Assembly: GCA_003427395.1 (NCBI GenBank)
Contig: BFEA01000011.1
Location: forward strand, 1,150,279 to 1,206,157
Source of the DNA: Chara braunii
Taxonomy: Eukaryota; Streptophyta; Charophyceae; Charales; Characeae
Direction of reading: 5' to 3'
Length of the DNA: 55,879 nt
Part shown: positions 22,043 to 31,599 of the stretch, piece after piece
Numbering within the stretch: the first letter of the stretch is position 1
How the letters are laid out: every line of letters begins with the position of its first letter
Notes under the pieces: model-generated
Database searches by the model: none
What the model saw: only the letters and a program-made list of their open reading frames with translations
Told to the model about the DNA's origin: nothing
Program-made: the position numbers and the translations under genes

Positions 22043-22633
22043 TCAATACCCGTCGCGTCGGCGATCTCTGTCTATGTCATCATCCCTTCGCCACCAGGTA
22101 TCATCATCTCTCTCCCTCGCACGGTAATCCGCCTGTGTGCGAGGATTCCGATCCTCGACGCTCCTCCATGGGTCGGTGTTCCTATGGTCCCACGACAAAG
22201 AGTAGGGATACCCGGGCTTGTCCCGGTATGTAGTCGCCCCAGCCTTTGTCTCGAAATTAGCCATTTGCCTGGTCATTCCCTTCACCATCTCTCTTATCTC
22301 TCTCACCTCATCCATCATTGTTTCGCTGTCCCTCGACCGTTGTGGCCCGTCCCTGTCCATCAAATATCGCCGCTCTGCCCACCGCTGATCGTTAAAGTCT
22401 GGACACCTATCTGTCCCGTACTCCCGATAAAGGGAAAAGTCCCGACGCTGCATTCCCCTCCAGAGTAGATCCTTGTAATCATTAGCCTCAACCTTCATGG
22501 CCAATTTGAGCAAAGCGGTGAACTCTAACTTATCGTGAGGTGTCTCTCTAAATACTGCCTTCTGTTTCCCTCTGGGTAGTCGTCCGAGAAAAATCGTGCA
22601 CCTTTCGATTTCTGATTGCTTACCTCTCGCCAT
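22043..22633 (-). pseudogene. Gag middle region, element 2
   Basis: 196 residues. The first part continues the capsid fold (TIFLGRLPRGKQ, LEFTALLKLAMK) and the second half is Arg/Asp-rich. The piece YPYSLSWDHRNTDPW...EDRNPR has a diverged copy at about 25720-25830 (minus), reading YSLRWDRRGSDSW...SDRNPR. Probably continuous with 22652-23458 before a frameshift near 22640. Confidence 0.7.
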
Positions 22634-22651
22634 AAGGGCATCAGAGACCTT

Positions 22652-23458
22652 CTAGAATCTCCTCCCAAATGCTTGGACACTCTCGTCCTCTCCCTGAGTC
22701 ATCGCTTCTAAGTCTTGGATAAAATACTTGACGTCTTCCAGCTTAAAAAGTTCATAAAGGATGGCTTTGTATGTAGCCCATCTCCTATCCTTCGGTCGAG
22801 CTTCCTTTATAACTTGACTCAAACTCGGGTCTGTGTTGAACAAGAAATTGTCTATAATCTCGTCCTCCGACCACTGACTTCGGTAGGTATGCAACTCCCA
22901 CTTTTCAAGGTATTCGGTAATACCGCATCCCTTGAAAACGGGAGGTCTGGTATCCAATTCTGAAGGCGGATGCGAGATGATGAACCTGTCTCTCGTCTCG
23001 TATGGCATGGAGTGCGATTCCCCCGTCTGAGGGTCAAAAATCTGTCTGGTCATCGCAACTCTCTCCCTATCTCTCCAAAGTTGCTCCCTAATGAACAGGT
23101 CCCTCCAGTGTTCTCTCCCTCGATCCTCTCGATCGTCTCTTCGCTCATACGTGGGCGAGCGTCGAGTAATCGACTCTCTCCAAAAACTCGGCGGTTCGGT
23201 CTGACTCTCCACCCGTCCTACCGTAGCGGCTCTGTTTGGCTCCGGGACAACTGGATACTCCATTACCTCAGGCTCTTCGTCGTCCGGTTGTTCCATGCAC
23301 CTCAAAGGGGCGTTTTGTCGGAGGCGCTCCTTGAGATCTTGCAGAGCACAGTCTGGTGATGCTCGGTACACAGCGGTCTGTTGTTCCTCGTCTAGACGCA
23401 TTCCCATAGTATCAGATTCCATGTACTCAATCTCTTCCTCGACTGAATTTGTGGGCAT
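22652..23458 (-). pseudogene. Gag N-terminal region, element 2
   Basis: 268 residues. An acidic, Arg-rich N-terminal half is followed by a retrotransposon capsid block: PPVFKGCGITEYLEKWE, QWSEDEIIDNFLF, WATYKAILYELFKLED and DESVQAFGRRF. This matches the general retrotrans_gag pattern (conserved W, YK and L positions). Forms the particle. It ends at a stop at 22652; the capsid continues in the next frame. Confidence 0.8.
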
Positions 23459-23558
23459 CCCGGACCTGATGTCGAGACCGGCAGTCCGGACCTAATGTCA
23501 GAACCGCCAGCCCGGACCTAATGTCAGAATCAGCTCTCGATCATCAAAGTACCTAACT

Positions 23559-23890
23559 CTAGTTCTCAACCGCTCCCAGTATCACTATCAATCTCCCACT
23601 CTCGTCTCGTATCTCGTGATTCCCCTCGACTCCCAGTATCCCAGTATCAAGGAAAAGTCGTCCTTCCTGTCTCTCTATACAGGCAATACCTCTCCTGACC
23701 TCCAACACTCCCGTCTCAGGACACCTGAATTCCCTACAAATCGCGCTCCGTATAGCGCGTAACTCCACACGACTACAAGCTCGCAACCACTCTCGCAGGT
23801 CAACAGATGTCCTCCTCTCCAGATCGCTCAACCCTTGCCGTACGACACCTGCCCCTGCTAACGGATACTCACCGCCTCTGGCCATCAACC
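23559..23890 (-). pseudogene. Leader or start of gag, element 2
   Basis: A frame of about 110 residues starting at MARGGEYP (ATG near 23885). It lies just after the possible primer-binding site and before the gag frame. Arg-rich, no domain recognised. It is either the first part of gag separated by a stop near 23530, or untranslated leader. Confidence 0.4.
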
Positions 23891-23909
23891 GCTTGACGCC
23901 GCAAGGCGC

Positions 23910-23926
23910 GTTCAATCACGGCGCCA
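23910..23926 (-). other. Possible primer-binding site of element 2
   Basis: The minus strand reads TGGCGCCGTGATTGAAC. The first nine bases equal those of the tRNA-Asp-type site at 40824; the rest diverges. The position upstream of gag is right. The preceding bases (GTAAACTT) do not end in CA, so the LTR edge is uncertain. Confidence 0.45.
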
Positions 23927-23999
23927 AAGTTTACTCTCTGCCCGATCCGATAAGGAATTGGAGATTTAAGATGGTCGAATCTCCGCTCATTCCATCATT

Positions 24000-24497
24000 T
24001 TATTCGTCCTTAGTTATCTTCTTGATCTTACCTTCAGTCCTAACTGTTCGAGCAAAATCGACTACCGCCTCCCATCCATTTTGCTCAAGTCCTCTATACG
24101 GAACAGGCGGTCTAGGCAGGCCGTCAAAAATCATGATGTCGTTCCAGACCTCGACAATCTTCCCCAATCCTTCTAACCTCTTCTCCTCTTCTCTTAATGC
24201 TCACACTACCCTTCTCCAAGTTCTACCGTATATGCAGAACTCCTCCCTCTCTCAGGGAAGATATATACCAACGTGGTATACTCCTAGATCACGAAACCGT
24301 ATGGTCATAATATAGTATTGATTACGTTCAATCCCACTGTTCTGTACTCGATACTTAATCACTTCGTATGGGAAGACTTCACGCCTGCCAATCGCGCTTA
24401 ACTCCCTAAGTACTCTCTCGTGCTCAGGCTCATAAGGGTCACTCCAAACCCCAAATCTCCGTCTCCTCCTTGCTAGTTCCGCCTCCGGTAGTGACAT
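24000..24497 (-). pseudogene. Unrecognised ORF, minus strand (accessory region)
   Basis: 81 residues at 24252-24497 start MSLPEAELARRRRRFG, contain EVFPYEVIKYRVQN and a beta-rich end, and close at 24252. Related-looking text (LGKIVEVWNDIMIF, VDFARTVRTEGKI) continues in another frame to about 24000, so the gene is frameshifted. It begins 16 bases after the stop of the preceding ORF. I do not recognise the family. Confidence 0.35.
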
Positions 24498-24512
24498 TTC
24501 TCATTCGCTCCC

Positions 24513-25010
24513 CTAACATTCCGCTACGATTAGTGCTAAAACCATCAAGACTCTGTCTGTGGATTCCTCCAAGAGCTCGTAGAACGTCTCGAAGTCGTTT
24601 ATATCTCCAGAGTCTTCAATATCTGCTAAGGTCTTAAGATACCCACTCCAGTACTGGTTGTGTGCTTTAAAGATTCTAAGAACAGAACTTTCTACTATGA
24701 TCTTTGCAAAATCTCCTGACACCTCCGTGTGACTCCTTACGAGTTTCTCGGCCCTCCTAGGAGTCTCGCGCCACGCTCTACTCAAGGGCAGCCCATCGTA
24801 GGGGGACAGGCTCAATGAATAGTTGATCAAACGCGCGCTTTCCTCTCCTACCCAGAGACCGGTCACTCGCGCTTTCTGGACTGTGTCTCTAGTACACTCC
24901 ACCTCTTCGTTCACGCTGAGTCTCTCTAGATGCACCAATTGTATCACAAAACAAACGATTGGTCCTTTCGACCTCCCTACGACGTGCATAAAATATTTCT
25001 CAAGGCTCAT
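24513..25010 (-). CDS. Unrecognised 165-residue ORF (accessory region)
   Basis: Starts with ATG at 25010 and overlaps the stop of the upstream ORF in an ATGA (25007-25010). Hydrophobic beta-like N-terminal part (GPIVCFVIQLVHLERL), middle with GLWVGEESARLINYS, and a leucine-rich acidic C-terminal part. No signal peptide and no known motif. Same strand as element 2 and just upstream of it, so it may belong to a retroelement; it could also be a chance frame. Confidence 0.35.
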   Translation of the reverse strand: MSLEKYFMHVVGRSKGPIVCFVIQLVHLERLSVNEEVECTRDTVQKARVTGLWVGEESARLINYSLSLSPYDGLPLSRAWRETPRRAEKLVRSHTEVSGDFAKIIVESSVLRIFKAHNQYWSGYLKTLADIEDSGDINDFETFYELLEESTDRVLMVLALIVAEC

Positions 25011-25399
25011 TCTTTCTTTTCATTCTCCGTCGTCCCTTCAACATCCGTCCTTCTTCCCGACCTTGCAGTCTCTATCAACTCCTCTTTCCTTCCCGTTGAC
25101 TCGAGCGATCCCTCATTACTATGATATCTCCTCTTGACGCTCTCTAAAAATTCTAGCCGCCATCTCCTGAAGAATCCTCTATCCTTTCTGAAAAACCTTT
25201 CCAACGTCTTCGACGCGCCTTCTATTCTACGCAACTCACCCTTGCCCTTGTTGGGCCCGCTGTCTTGAATCTTGATACCAAGTTCCTTAATTCGTTCCGC
25301 CACTGGTTTTATGATTCGATCATCGACTCTCTTTTCCCTCTCTTCCAGATCTTTCATCACATGCGATCCATCTCCCTCTAAGCTTTGAGCGACTATCAC
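25007..25399 (-). CDS. Unrecognised 130-residue charged ORF (accessory region)
   Basis: Rich in Glu, Lys and Arg throughout (DLEEREKRVDDRIIKP, KTLERFFRKDRGFFRRW), so probably helical or coiled. Ends in the ATGA that starts the next ORF. Function unknown. The first codon may be a non-ATG in-frame codon, so the true start is uncertain. Confidence 0.35.
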   Translation of the reverse strand: MIVAQSLEGDGSHVMKDLEEREKRVDDRIIKPVAERIKELGIKIQDSGPNKGKGELRRIEGASKTLERFFRKDRGFFRRWRLEFLESVKRRYHSNEGSLESTGRKEELIETARSGRRTDVEGTTENEKKE

Positions 25400-25431
25400 A
25401 TATTACTCTGAGCTTTTGTGGGCGTATCGTC

Positions 25432-25827
25432 TCAAATTATTTCTAAGCACACTTTTCCTTTAACGCACACGATCACCTCATATACCACCCAACTCTGCAT
25501 TGTCAATTCCCTCAGCGCTCCTAGTCTCTGCTCCCGTAGGACATCCTCAACAAGTTCTTTGAACTCGCTGTCCGACAGTTCTTCTTCGACGCTCACCCTC
25601 AAGAGAATCTGTAGAGTTTCGTTGTCACACACTAACTGCCTTGAGACAACTCGAGCATATGGAAGTCGTCCCAGAGAAGAGAGGCGACTCGTCTCTCCTC
25701 CTCGAGTAGCCACTCGGGGATTCCTGTCGCTCTCACTCCTCCAGGAGTCGGATCCCCGGCGATCCCACCGGAGCGAATACGAAGCTCGGGGCCTATATCG
25801 ATATAATTGTTGCTCGTGTTCTGTCAT
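25432..25827 (-). pseudogene. Gag-tail fragment joined to a duplicated accessory domain
   Basis: Residues 1-45 (YSLRWDRRGSDSW...SDRNPR) resemble element 2 gag at 22060-22250. The rest (VSRQLVCDNETLQILLRVSV...WVVYEVIVCVKGK) resembles the frame at 25880-26110, which reads VSRQLVNEGFTITVLLRAHI...ITYEVMVWSVG. The ORF is therefore a junction of a gag remnant and one copy of a repeated domain of unknown function. Confidence 0.5.
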
Positions 25828-25859
25828 GGCAAGGCGGATCGACTCATACCCTACTCCTA

Positions 25860-26115
25860 GCTTCCGCTACCGTCTCATCAAAAAACAACTCTGCGCGTAA
25901 AGACCCGACGGACCATACCATCACCTCATACGTTATCTTAGTTTGGAAGGTTACGCATTCGAGAACTTCTGGTCTGTACTCTCGAATAAATTCTCGGGCT
26001 TGTAGAAAGTTCCCCTACTCTGTCAGGTTGTCGTCTATGTGCGCTCTGAGTAGGACAGTAATCGTGAAACCTTCGTTCACTAATTGCCTGCTTACATTAA
26101 TCCCCGTAGTCGTCC
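25860..26115 (-). pseudogene. Second copy of the accessory domain, one internal stop
   Basis: The minus-strand frame reads VSRQLVNEGFTITVLLRAHI, a stop, then REFIREYRPEVLECVTFQ and ITYEVMVWSVG before closing near 25860. It aligns along its length with 25432-25660. The internal stop and missing start make it a pseudogene. Confidence 0.5.
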
Positions 26116-26343
26116 GACCTGGCATCCGTTCTGCTAACTATGCACAAACAAGTATCTCAGTTCCTCCAGCCCGACGTACTTGTCCTCTACGGGCCTACGA
26201 CAATAGTAAATCAGATCCGCAGGTCTCAAACAATCTACCCAACAGGTAGCGTCGATCAAGTCTCTCCGCGTCTCCTCATCCGGGGGTCCCCACCCTACGC
26301 AGACCGCGTAGTATGCCTCTCAGAATCGAGGCGCTAGTCCCAA

Positions 26344-26790
26344 CTAGAGCGCGTGCAGAGTATGGTTGACTGCTTTCGTCAAGCAGTCTACACTCCCGTA
26401 AGTTTGTTCTATGACAAACGTGGGTAAGACCATCCGCCAGCTCTCTACTGGATGGTAAATCAAGTGAGGAGGGCCGATCACAACTCGGGCGGTGAAAGGT
26501 CTGTCTCTCGCAATGCACGCCAGTCGTCGTCTCACTATCGCCTCTGGTAAGGCCTCATATCTCCACCAGGCTCTGCTAACACCTGCAAGTGTCAGCTCTA
26601 TCTCTATATCCCGTGTCTCATCAAACACAAGATGTCCTATTCCCTCCAATCGTCGGGGAAATTCGAACCCTCTATCCTCTGTAATCACTGTCCACAAGAA
26701 AACCCCTGCCGCCAGCCAAGTGCCGTAATGTTGAATCGGCACACAAGCTACTTCCTCTAAGCGTATCGGGAGTGGCACATCGTATCCCAC
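26344..26790 (-). CDS. Unrecognised accessory ORF, type A domain
   Basis: 148 residues, starting ATG at 26790: MGYDVPLPIRLEEVACVPIQ, then RRLEGIGHLVFDETRDIEIE, LAGVSRAWWRYEA and RMVLPTFVIEQTY. The order LE/IE-x-IGH, W-RYE / W-RCE and LPTFVIEQ / LPAFVVEE is shared with 29051-29656, so these are two diverged copies of one protein family. I cannot assign a function. The minus-strand position next to retroelement gag suggests a retroelement-carried gene. Confidence 0.45.
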   Translation of the reverse strand: MGYDVPLPIRLEEVACVPIQHYGTWLAAGVFLWTVITEDRGFEFPRRLEGIGHLVFDETRDIEIELTLAGVSRAWWRYEALPEAIVRRRLACIARDRPFTARVVIGPPHLIYHPVESWRMVLPTFVIEQTYGSVDCLTKAVNHTLHAL

Positions 26791-26799
26791 TGCCGTCTC

Positions 26800-27376
26800 T
26801 AAGTCCTACCAGTTTTCTCGCCCTATAAGATTCCGATCCACGTGTCAATACATATGCCAACCATACATCCACATCACTCCTCATCACACCATTCACCTCT
26901 TTCTCTCTCCTTCCAGCTCACTCATACTCATCAAACTGCGCTAGTCCCTCACGGCGTCTGCCATATCCACATCTCCATCCTCATCTACCCCCTGTCTCCA
27001 AGGGATAGCCTCCTGTCCCTCGGCTTGAGGAACTGTGTATCTTTTGAACGCCGAATGGGCGGAATTCAACGCCCGTTCATCTGTTCAACGGGCCCCTGGA
27101 CCTCCGTTGAATCGCGTTTAATGTGAAAACGGGGGCGTCGCGTCGAATTCCGAAAAGCGGAATTCGACCGTTGGGCCTCGGACAAGTAGATCTATGGGCC
27201 AGAACACTAAAAACAGTAAAAAAAATAAAAAAAAGTTGACCCCTATCAACAGTGTGGGGTCGCCAAACTTGCCCATCCCTTTCGAAAATCGAACTCCAAA
27301 CGAACCCATTCAGTCTTTTTTTTTTTTTTTTTTTTTTTTTTAGAGTTGCCCCCCCCGACGATCGGCAGCTCATGCC
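26800..27376. other. Non-coding DNA with TTCAACG inverted words and a T36 run
   Basis: 27025-27115 repeats words such as TTCAACG, CGTTGAA and CGTTCA. Similar words recur at 28490-28580 beyond the gap (AACGCGCGTT, TTCAACGCGCGTTCAG), so one repeat probably spans the gap. A run of 36 T lies at 27316-27351. Confidence 0.5.
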
Positions 27377-27411
27377 CTGTCTCTTATACACATCTAGATG
27401 TGTATAAGAGA
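27377..27411. other. Nextera mate-pair junction adapter (contaminant)
   Basis: CTGTCTCTTATACACATCT, the 19 base transposase mosaic end, is followed at once by its reverse complement AGATGTGTATAAGAGA, cut off by N. This is the circularisation junction of a mate-pair library, not genomic sequence. Its translation gives the well-known SYTHLDVYKR artefact. Confidence 0.97.
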
Positions 27412-28340
27412 NNNNNNNNNNNNNNNNNNNNNNNNNNNNNNNNNNNNNNNNNNNNNNNNNNNNNNNNNNNNNNNNNNNNNNNNNNNNNNNNNNNNNNNNN
27501 NNNNNNNNNNNNNNNNNNNNNNNNNNNNNNNNNNNNNNNNNNNNNNNNNNNNNNNNNNNNNNNNNNNNNNNNNNNNNNNNNNNNNNNNNNNNNNNNNNNN
27601 NNNNNNNNNNNNNNNNNNNNNNNNNNNNNNNNNNNNNNNNNNNNNNNNNNNNNNNNNNNNNNNNNNNNNNNNNNNNNNNNNNNNNNNNNNNNNNNNNNNN
27701 NNNNNNNNNNNNNNNNNNNNNNNNNNNNNNNNNNNNNNNNNNNNNNNNNNNNNNNNNNNNNNNNNNNNNNNNNNNNNNNNNNNNNNNNNNNNNNNNNNNN
27801 NNNNNNNNNNNNNNNNNNNNNNNNNNNNNNNNNNNNNNNNNNNNNNNNNNNNNNNNNNNNNNNNNNNNNNNNNNNNNNNNNNNNNNNNNNNNNNNNNNNN
27901 NNNNNNNNNNNNNNNNNNNNNNNNNNNNNNNNNNNNNNNNNNNNNNNNNNNNNNNNNNNNNNNNNNNNNNNNNNNNNNNNNNNNNNNNNNNNNNNNNNNN
28001 NNNNNNNNNNNNNNNNNNNNNNNNNNNNNNNNNNNNNNNNNNNNNNNNNNNNNNNNNNNNNNNNNNNNNNNNNNNNNNNNNNNNNNNNNNNNNNNNNNNN
28101 NNNNNNNNNNNNNNNNNNNNNNNNNNNNNNNNNNNNNNNNNNNNNNNNNNNNNNNNNNNNNNNNNNNNNNNNNNNNNNNNNNNNNNNNNNNNNNNNNNNN
28201 NNNNNNNNNNNNNNNNNNNNNNNNNNNNNNNNNNNNNNNNNNNNNNNNNNNNNNNNNNNNNNNNNNNNNNNNNNNNNNNNNNNNNNNNNNNNNNNNNNNN
28301 NNNNNNNNNNNNNNNNNNNNNNNNNNNNNNNNNNNNNNNN
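27412..28340. other. Assembly gap (929 N)
   Basis: Run of N. The adapter at its left edge and homopolymers on both sides (T36, A20 at 28369-28388) explain the failure to close it. Long frames across it are artefacts. Confidence 0.99.
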
Positions 28341-28655
28341 GCGCGGGTTTTTTATTTTTTGTTTTAACAAAAAAAAAAAAAAAAAAAAGGAATCCATGGG
28401 GTGGTACCCAACAACACGCACTACCACCCCACACCTTTGGAAAACCCCTACCCCCCGCCCCAAACACGCAGAACTTGGGTTCGCGGACCCCGTTTATTCG
28501 CGTCCAACGCGCGTTTTAACGGGGATTGAACGTGAATTCAACGCGCGTTCAGTTTTTCAACGCGGAACCCGCGTTGAATCCAGTTTCGGACACACAGCTG
28601 AGGAAGATGTCCTCAGCCGTCCTCCAGCTGCGCCTCTCTATCGGCCAACTCTAAA
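28341..28655. other. Right flank of gap 2
   Basis: A20 run at 28369-28388, then a C-rich stretch and the AACGCG/CGCGTT words noted on the other side of the gap. No gene. Confidence 0.5.
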
Positions 28656-28659
28656 TCTC

Positions 28660-29050
28660 CCCAGCCCTGGTCCCGGTCGCCCCAAGGCTTTACCTCATCT
28701 AAGTCCTCTCACTCTCTATCCTCGGCGCACCACCCAAGGTCGTCGGTGTCCGGGTACAGTCGTTGATAATGCTCCTCAACCTCCCAACTTGGAATGAGCT
28801 GGCTCGGTCTCCCCTCGCGAGCCTCAGCGAATAGCTCCCCCACTCCAGCTAGATAAACTGCAGGTCTCTACGCCTCTCTCTCTAGCGCGGTCCAGAAGTC
28901 TAGGGGCTGGTATGGATAAAAGGACTCCTGGTCTCCTGAGGGTGCTAGAGCCCGTATAAACTCTATAAGCTGGAGTCCTCTCTCCCCCGTAAGGGGTCCT
29001 CCGATAAACTGTGCGTACTCAATCCAATCACTGTCCTCTAAACCCTCTCC
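28660..29050 (-). pseudogene. Accessory ORF, type B domain
   Basis: The minus-strand frame reads LEDSDWIEYAQFIGG, GLQLIEFIRALAPSGD, PYQPLDFWTALEREA, one stop, then VYLAGVGELFAEA and IPSWEVEEHYQRLYPD. It aligns with 29761-30093 (MQLVELMRSIAPHGAD, AWDLLDRELRAGPEYI, IPEYQLTDYYLAIGLP). The stop and missing start make it a pseudogene. Function unknown. Confidence 0.5.
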
Positions 29051-29656
29051 TCAATCCGTCCAACTCAGACTAGCAAAATACGTCTGAGTGATGTGGGTCA
29101 GAGCCCAGAGCTCCTCCACTACAAATGCAGGAAGCCTCACTCGCAGTCGCACAGAGGGGAACGGGAAGGCTCCTCCGATCCGGAGGGTCGTCCTCGTCGC
29201 CCTAACTGAACCATGCAATCCCTCAGTATCAGCACGGACGCTATCTACCTGACCGGATAAAATCGCCCTAGCCTCCTGCTCACAGCGCCAAAACCTATGC
29301 GCCAATCCCTCAAAATATATCGTGGCCCTCACCGAGTACGAGTAATAAATATGTCCTATAGCCTCGATACTCGTCGTCCCCGACGCTTGCCAGTGTTGAC
29401 TGTCCAGCTCGTAGGTCTCAACCACGTACGCCTACAGGTGTACGTCTGGCCCCAATCGTATCGATCTCCAAACGCTATAAAGCCTAGGCTCAGCTACGCT
29501 CCTGGCCGGTAGATCGAACTTTAGCACGTCGGGCACCACGGTCTCAGGGGGCCTAGGCCATCTAGCACTACCGATCGGGAGCTCCACTCTTTCGACCTGA
29601 TCTATCATCGGATCGCGCTTTGCTGCCAGCCGACACCAATGGCTAAGCCCACTCAA
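29051..29656 (-). pseudogene. Accessory ORF, type A domain, second copy
   Basis: Two abutting frames (29432-29656 and 29051-29425). Key text: TSIEAIGHIYYS, RFWRCEQEARAIL and RLPAFVVEELWALTH, matching 26344-26790 in order and spacing. It precedes a type B domain (28660-29050), so the ancestral protein was probably A followed by B. A frameshift lies near 29428. Confidence 0.5.
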
Positions 29657-29760
29657 TCACTATTCCTAGCACGTCTCCTCTGCGCACCGTCTCCTAAGTC
29701 CGGACGGTAACCCCTATCCTGGGAAAGTGGGCGTCGGTAACGTCAATCTCCTCCTCCGAC

Positions 29761-30110
29761 TCAGTGCTCTCGCTCTCGGAGCCGATCAGGCTCCAAGGCC
29801 TCCTCGTCAGTGTCCCTGTCCCACCCCTCGTCGTCGAACTTGTCCTCTACGAGGTATGGTGGAAGACCTATGGCCAGATAATAATCCGTCAACTGATACT
29901 CAGGTATCAGTGTCCTAATCTCGTCACTCCACCTGCTCCACCAATTGTCCAAAAAGAGGAGGCATATACACTTAATGTACTCGGGCCCTGCTCGGAGCTC
30001 TCGGTCCAACAAGTCCCAAGCGTACGAGGGAGTCCCCCACTGGAAATCAGCCCCGTGTGGTGCTATCGAACGCATCAACTCCACGAGCTGCACCCTCTCG
30101 TCTCGCCTAC
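29761..30110 (-). CDS. Accessory ORF, type B domain, upstream copy
   Basis: 110 residues: MQLVELMRSIAPHGAD, AWDLLDRELRAGPEYI, an acidic C terminus (DKFDDEGWDRDTDEEALEPD). Homologous to 28660-29050. It ends about 100 bases before the type A copy at 29656. Its N-terminal partner would lie to the right but is cut off by the dispersed repeat starting at 30116. Confidence 0.45.
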
Positions 30111-30115
30111 CTAAC

Positions 30116-30571
30116 GTACTGGGTCTTTGGGAATGCCAACTTTGTCTTCTTCTACTCGGCCTCGAGTATCAGGCACGTCCACCTCCACTTGGTATGACAC
30201 AGGCCTAACTGCTACCTGAGTGTTTTCCTGCTGCAGCCCTCCAAGCCGTGGCCATAGGTAAACACCGTCGTGTCGGGCCGCTCAAACAATCAGGTGTCCC
30301 TACGGGACACACGCACAGACTCGCGGGTCACACACACGCCCAAGCCGACACGCATGCAGACCGGCATGCGTACACACACATAGACTTGGAAACAGACTCG
30401 GGCCACTAAGTGGGCTGAGCCCCCCCCCCGATCCTTTATATGTACTTGAGCTGCTCCCTTCCTAACCAGAATAGGAGCTAACTCAGTTGGTTTAGGTGCA
30501 GTTTGTTAGCGAAGGGTGCAGGGAACAAGTCCACCCGACCCCTGAGTTATCTCATTTTGCAAGGAGCTCCT
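30116..30571 (+). repeat. Dispersed repeat R1, copy 1 (second at 45052-45511)
   Basis: About 455 bp, roughly 95% identical by eye to 45052-45511, from GTACTGGGTCT to GCAAGGAGCTCCTCAA. It contains two perfect hairpins present in both copies: GTGTCCC / GGGACAC and ACGCATGC / GCATGCGT. Near its end GAGCTAACTCAGTTGGTTTA resembles a tRNA A box, and GGGAACAAGTCC, about 45 bases later, resembles a B box, so the end may be tRNA-derived. No ORF. Confidence 0.8.
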
Positions 30572-30594
30572 CAACGTTTTTCACCCGGGCTCAG

Positions 30595-30690
30595 TCAGCC
30601 AGGACTTGAACCCATGACCTCGAGAATGGGGTTAGCCGAGGTTAGACCCCGTTGTGATAGTTGGCACGACGGGGTAGTTAGCAGTTAAAA
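30595..30690 (-). repeat. tRNA-like B box, minus strand
   Basis: The minus strand at 30625-30606 reads GAGGTCATGGGTTCAAGTCC, a strong T-arm or B-box sequence. No acceptable A box or cloverleaf was found around it, so it is not called a tRNA gene. Possibly a SINE remnant. Confidence 0.35.
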
Positions 30691-30753
30691 TTTTCTTTTG
30701 TCTGTTTATTTATTAGTTAGATTTGATTTTTTTTTATTAGATTTCTATTATTT

Positions 30754-30783
30754 CATTATTATTATTATTATTATTATTATTCG
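30754..30783. repeat. (ATT)n microsatellite
   Basis: About 30 bases of ATT repeat. Confidence 0.9.
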
Positions 30784-30789
30784 TTTAGT

Positions 30790-31080
30790 TTTCCGATCCC
30801 GTAGCAAGACCCCACATACTCACCTTAGTGAATCTGCACTAGATAAACGGGCAGATTCACTCTCACAAAATTTTGTTGTACTTCGAAAACGGCGTCCGAA
30901 TGTCCGATCCGCGTACTCAGGCGGAGCACTCGTGTGTAGCAGCGCACGGGCAAAGAAACTCGCGAGGAGGGCAGCGCGCGGGAGTGCGCGCAGAGGTCGA
31001 GCGAGCGCGGGGGTAACATAGGTCGGCAAAAAGTGTGCATAAGCGAGCGCAGACAGAAGGGAGGGGCAAGGCGAATGCGG
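30790..31080. other. Unassigned GC-rich DNA
   Basis: No gene recognised; GCGCG-rich near 30990. Confidence 0.3.
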
Positions 31081-31083
31081 TCT

Positions 31084-31228
31084 CTAGAGTGAAAGAGAGA
31101 GAGCGTGAGGAGAGAAGAAGAAGAAAAGAAGAAGAAGAAGAAGAAGAAGAAGAAGAAGGGAGAAGGAGAAAAAGGAAGTAGAAGGAGGAGGGAAGAAGAA
31201 GAAGAAGAAGAGGGAGAAGGGAAGGGGA
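31084..31228. repeat. Polypurine tract, mostly (GAA)n
   Basis: About 145 bases almost entirely A and G on the plus strand, including (GAA)11 at 31127-31160. Mirror-symmetric purine tracts of this kind can form triplex DNA; that is known chemistry, not shown here. Confidence 0.9.
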
Positions 31229-31599
31229 TCCGACGCGACGGGAAAGATCGTTGTAATTTTCGATCTTGAATGAGGATTGCCTAGTAAGCGCGAGACAAAT
31301 CAGCTCGCGCTGATTACGCCCCTGCCCTTTGTACATACCTACGTCGCTCCTACCGATTGAATGCTCCAGTGAAGTGTCTGGATTGCGGTGATCCCGGCGG
31401 TTGCCGCCGGGGGTGCATTGAAAAGTTCGTGAAACCTTATCACGAAGAAGATGAAGAGGAAGGAGAAAGCGAGGGGATGCTTACTTGGCGACAGACGACG
31501 AAGACGACGGACTGACGACGAAGACAGGCTGACGGCGACGACGGGTGGACGACGACAACAACGAAGCAATAGAGAGAGAACAGGTAGGCCTCCTACCAC

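Larger units (their letters stand above)
17393..23926 (-). mobile_element. Ty3/gypsy retrotransposon, minus strand (element 2)
   Basis: Reading right to left: possible primer-binding site (23926-23910), gag with CCHC knuckle, retropepsin, RT, RNase H, integrase and a basic tail. The domain order is Ty3/gypsy. Several frames are long and open (249, 243 and 268 residues), so it is younger than element 1. It is nevertheless dead: RT motifs B to E are deleted near 19690, gag is split by stops, and the integrase lacks its second catalytic aspartate. Confidence 0.85.

Noticed and set aside
27346-28797. 483-codon and similar frames crossing gap 2
   Set aside because: Made of adapter, N and homopolymer sequence.
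30600-30690. tRNA gene on the minus strand
   Set aside because: Good T-arm but no A box or cloverleaf.
31084-31228. Antisense Ser/Leu/Phe-rich ORF
   Set aside because: Translation of a GAA/TTC tract.
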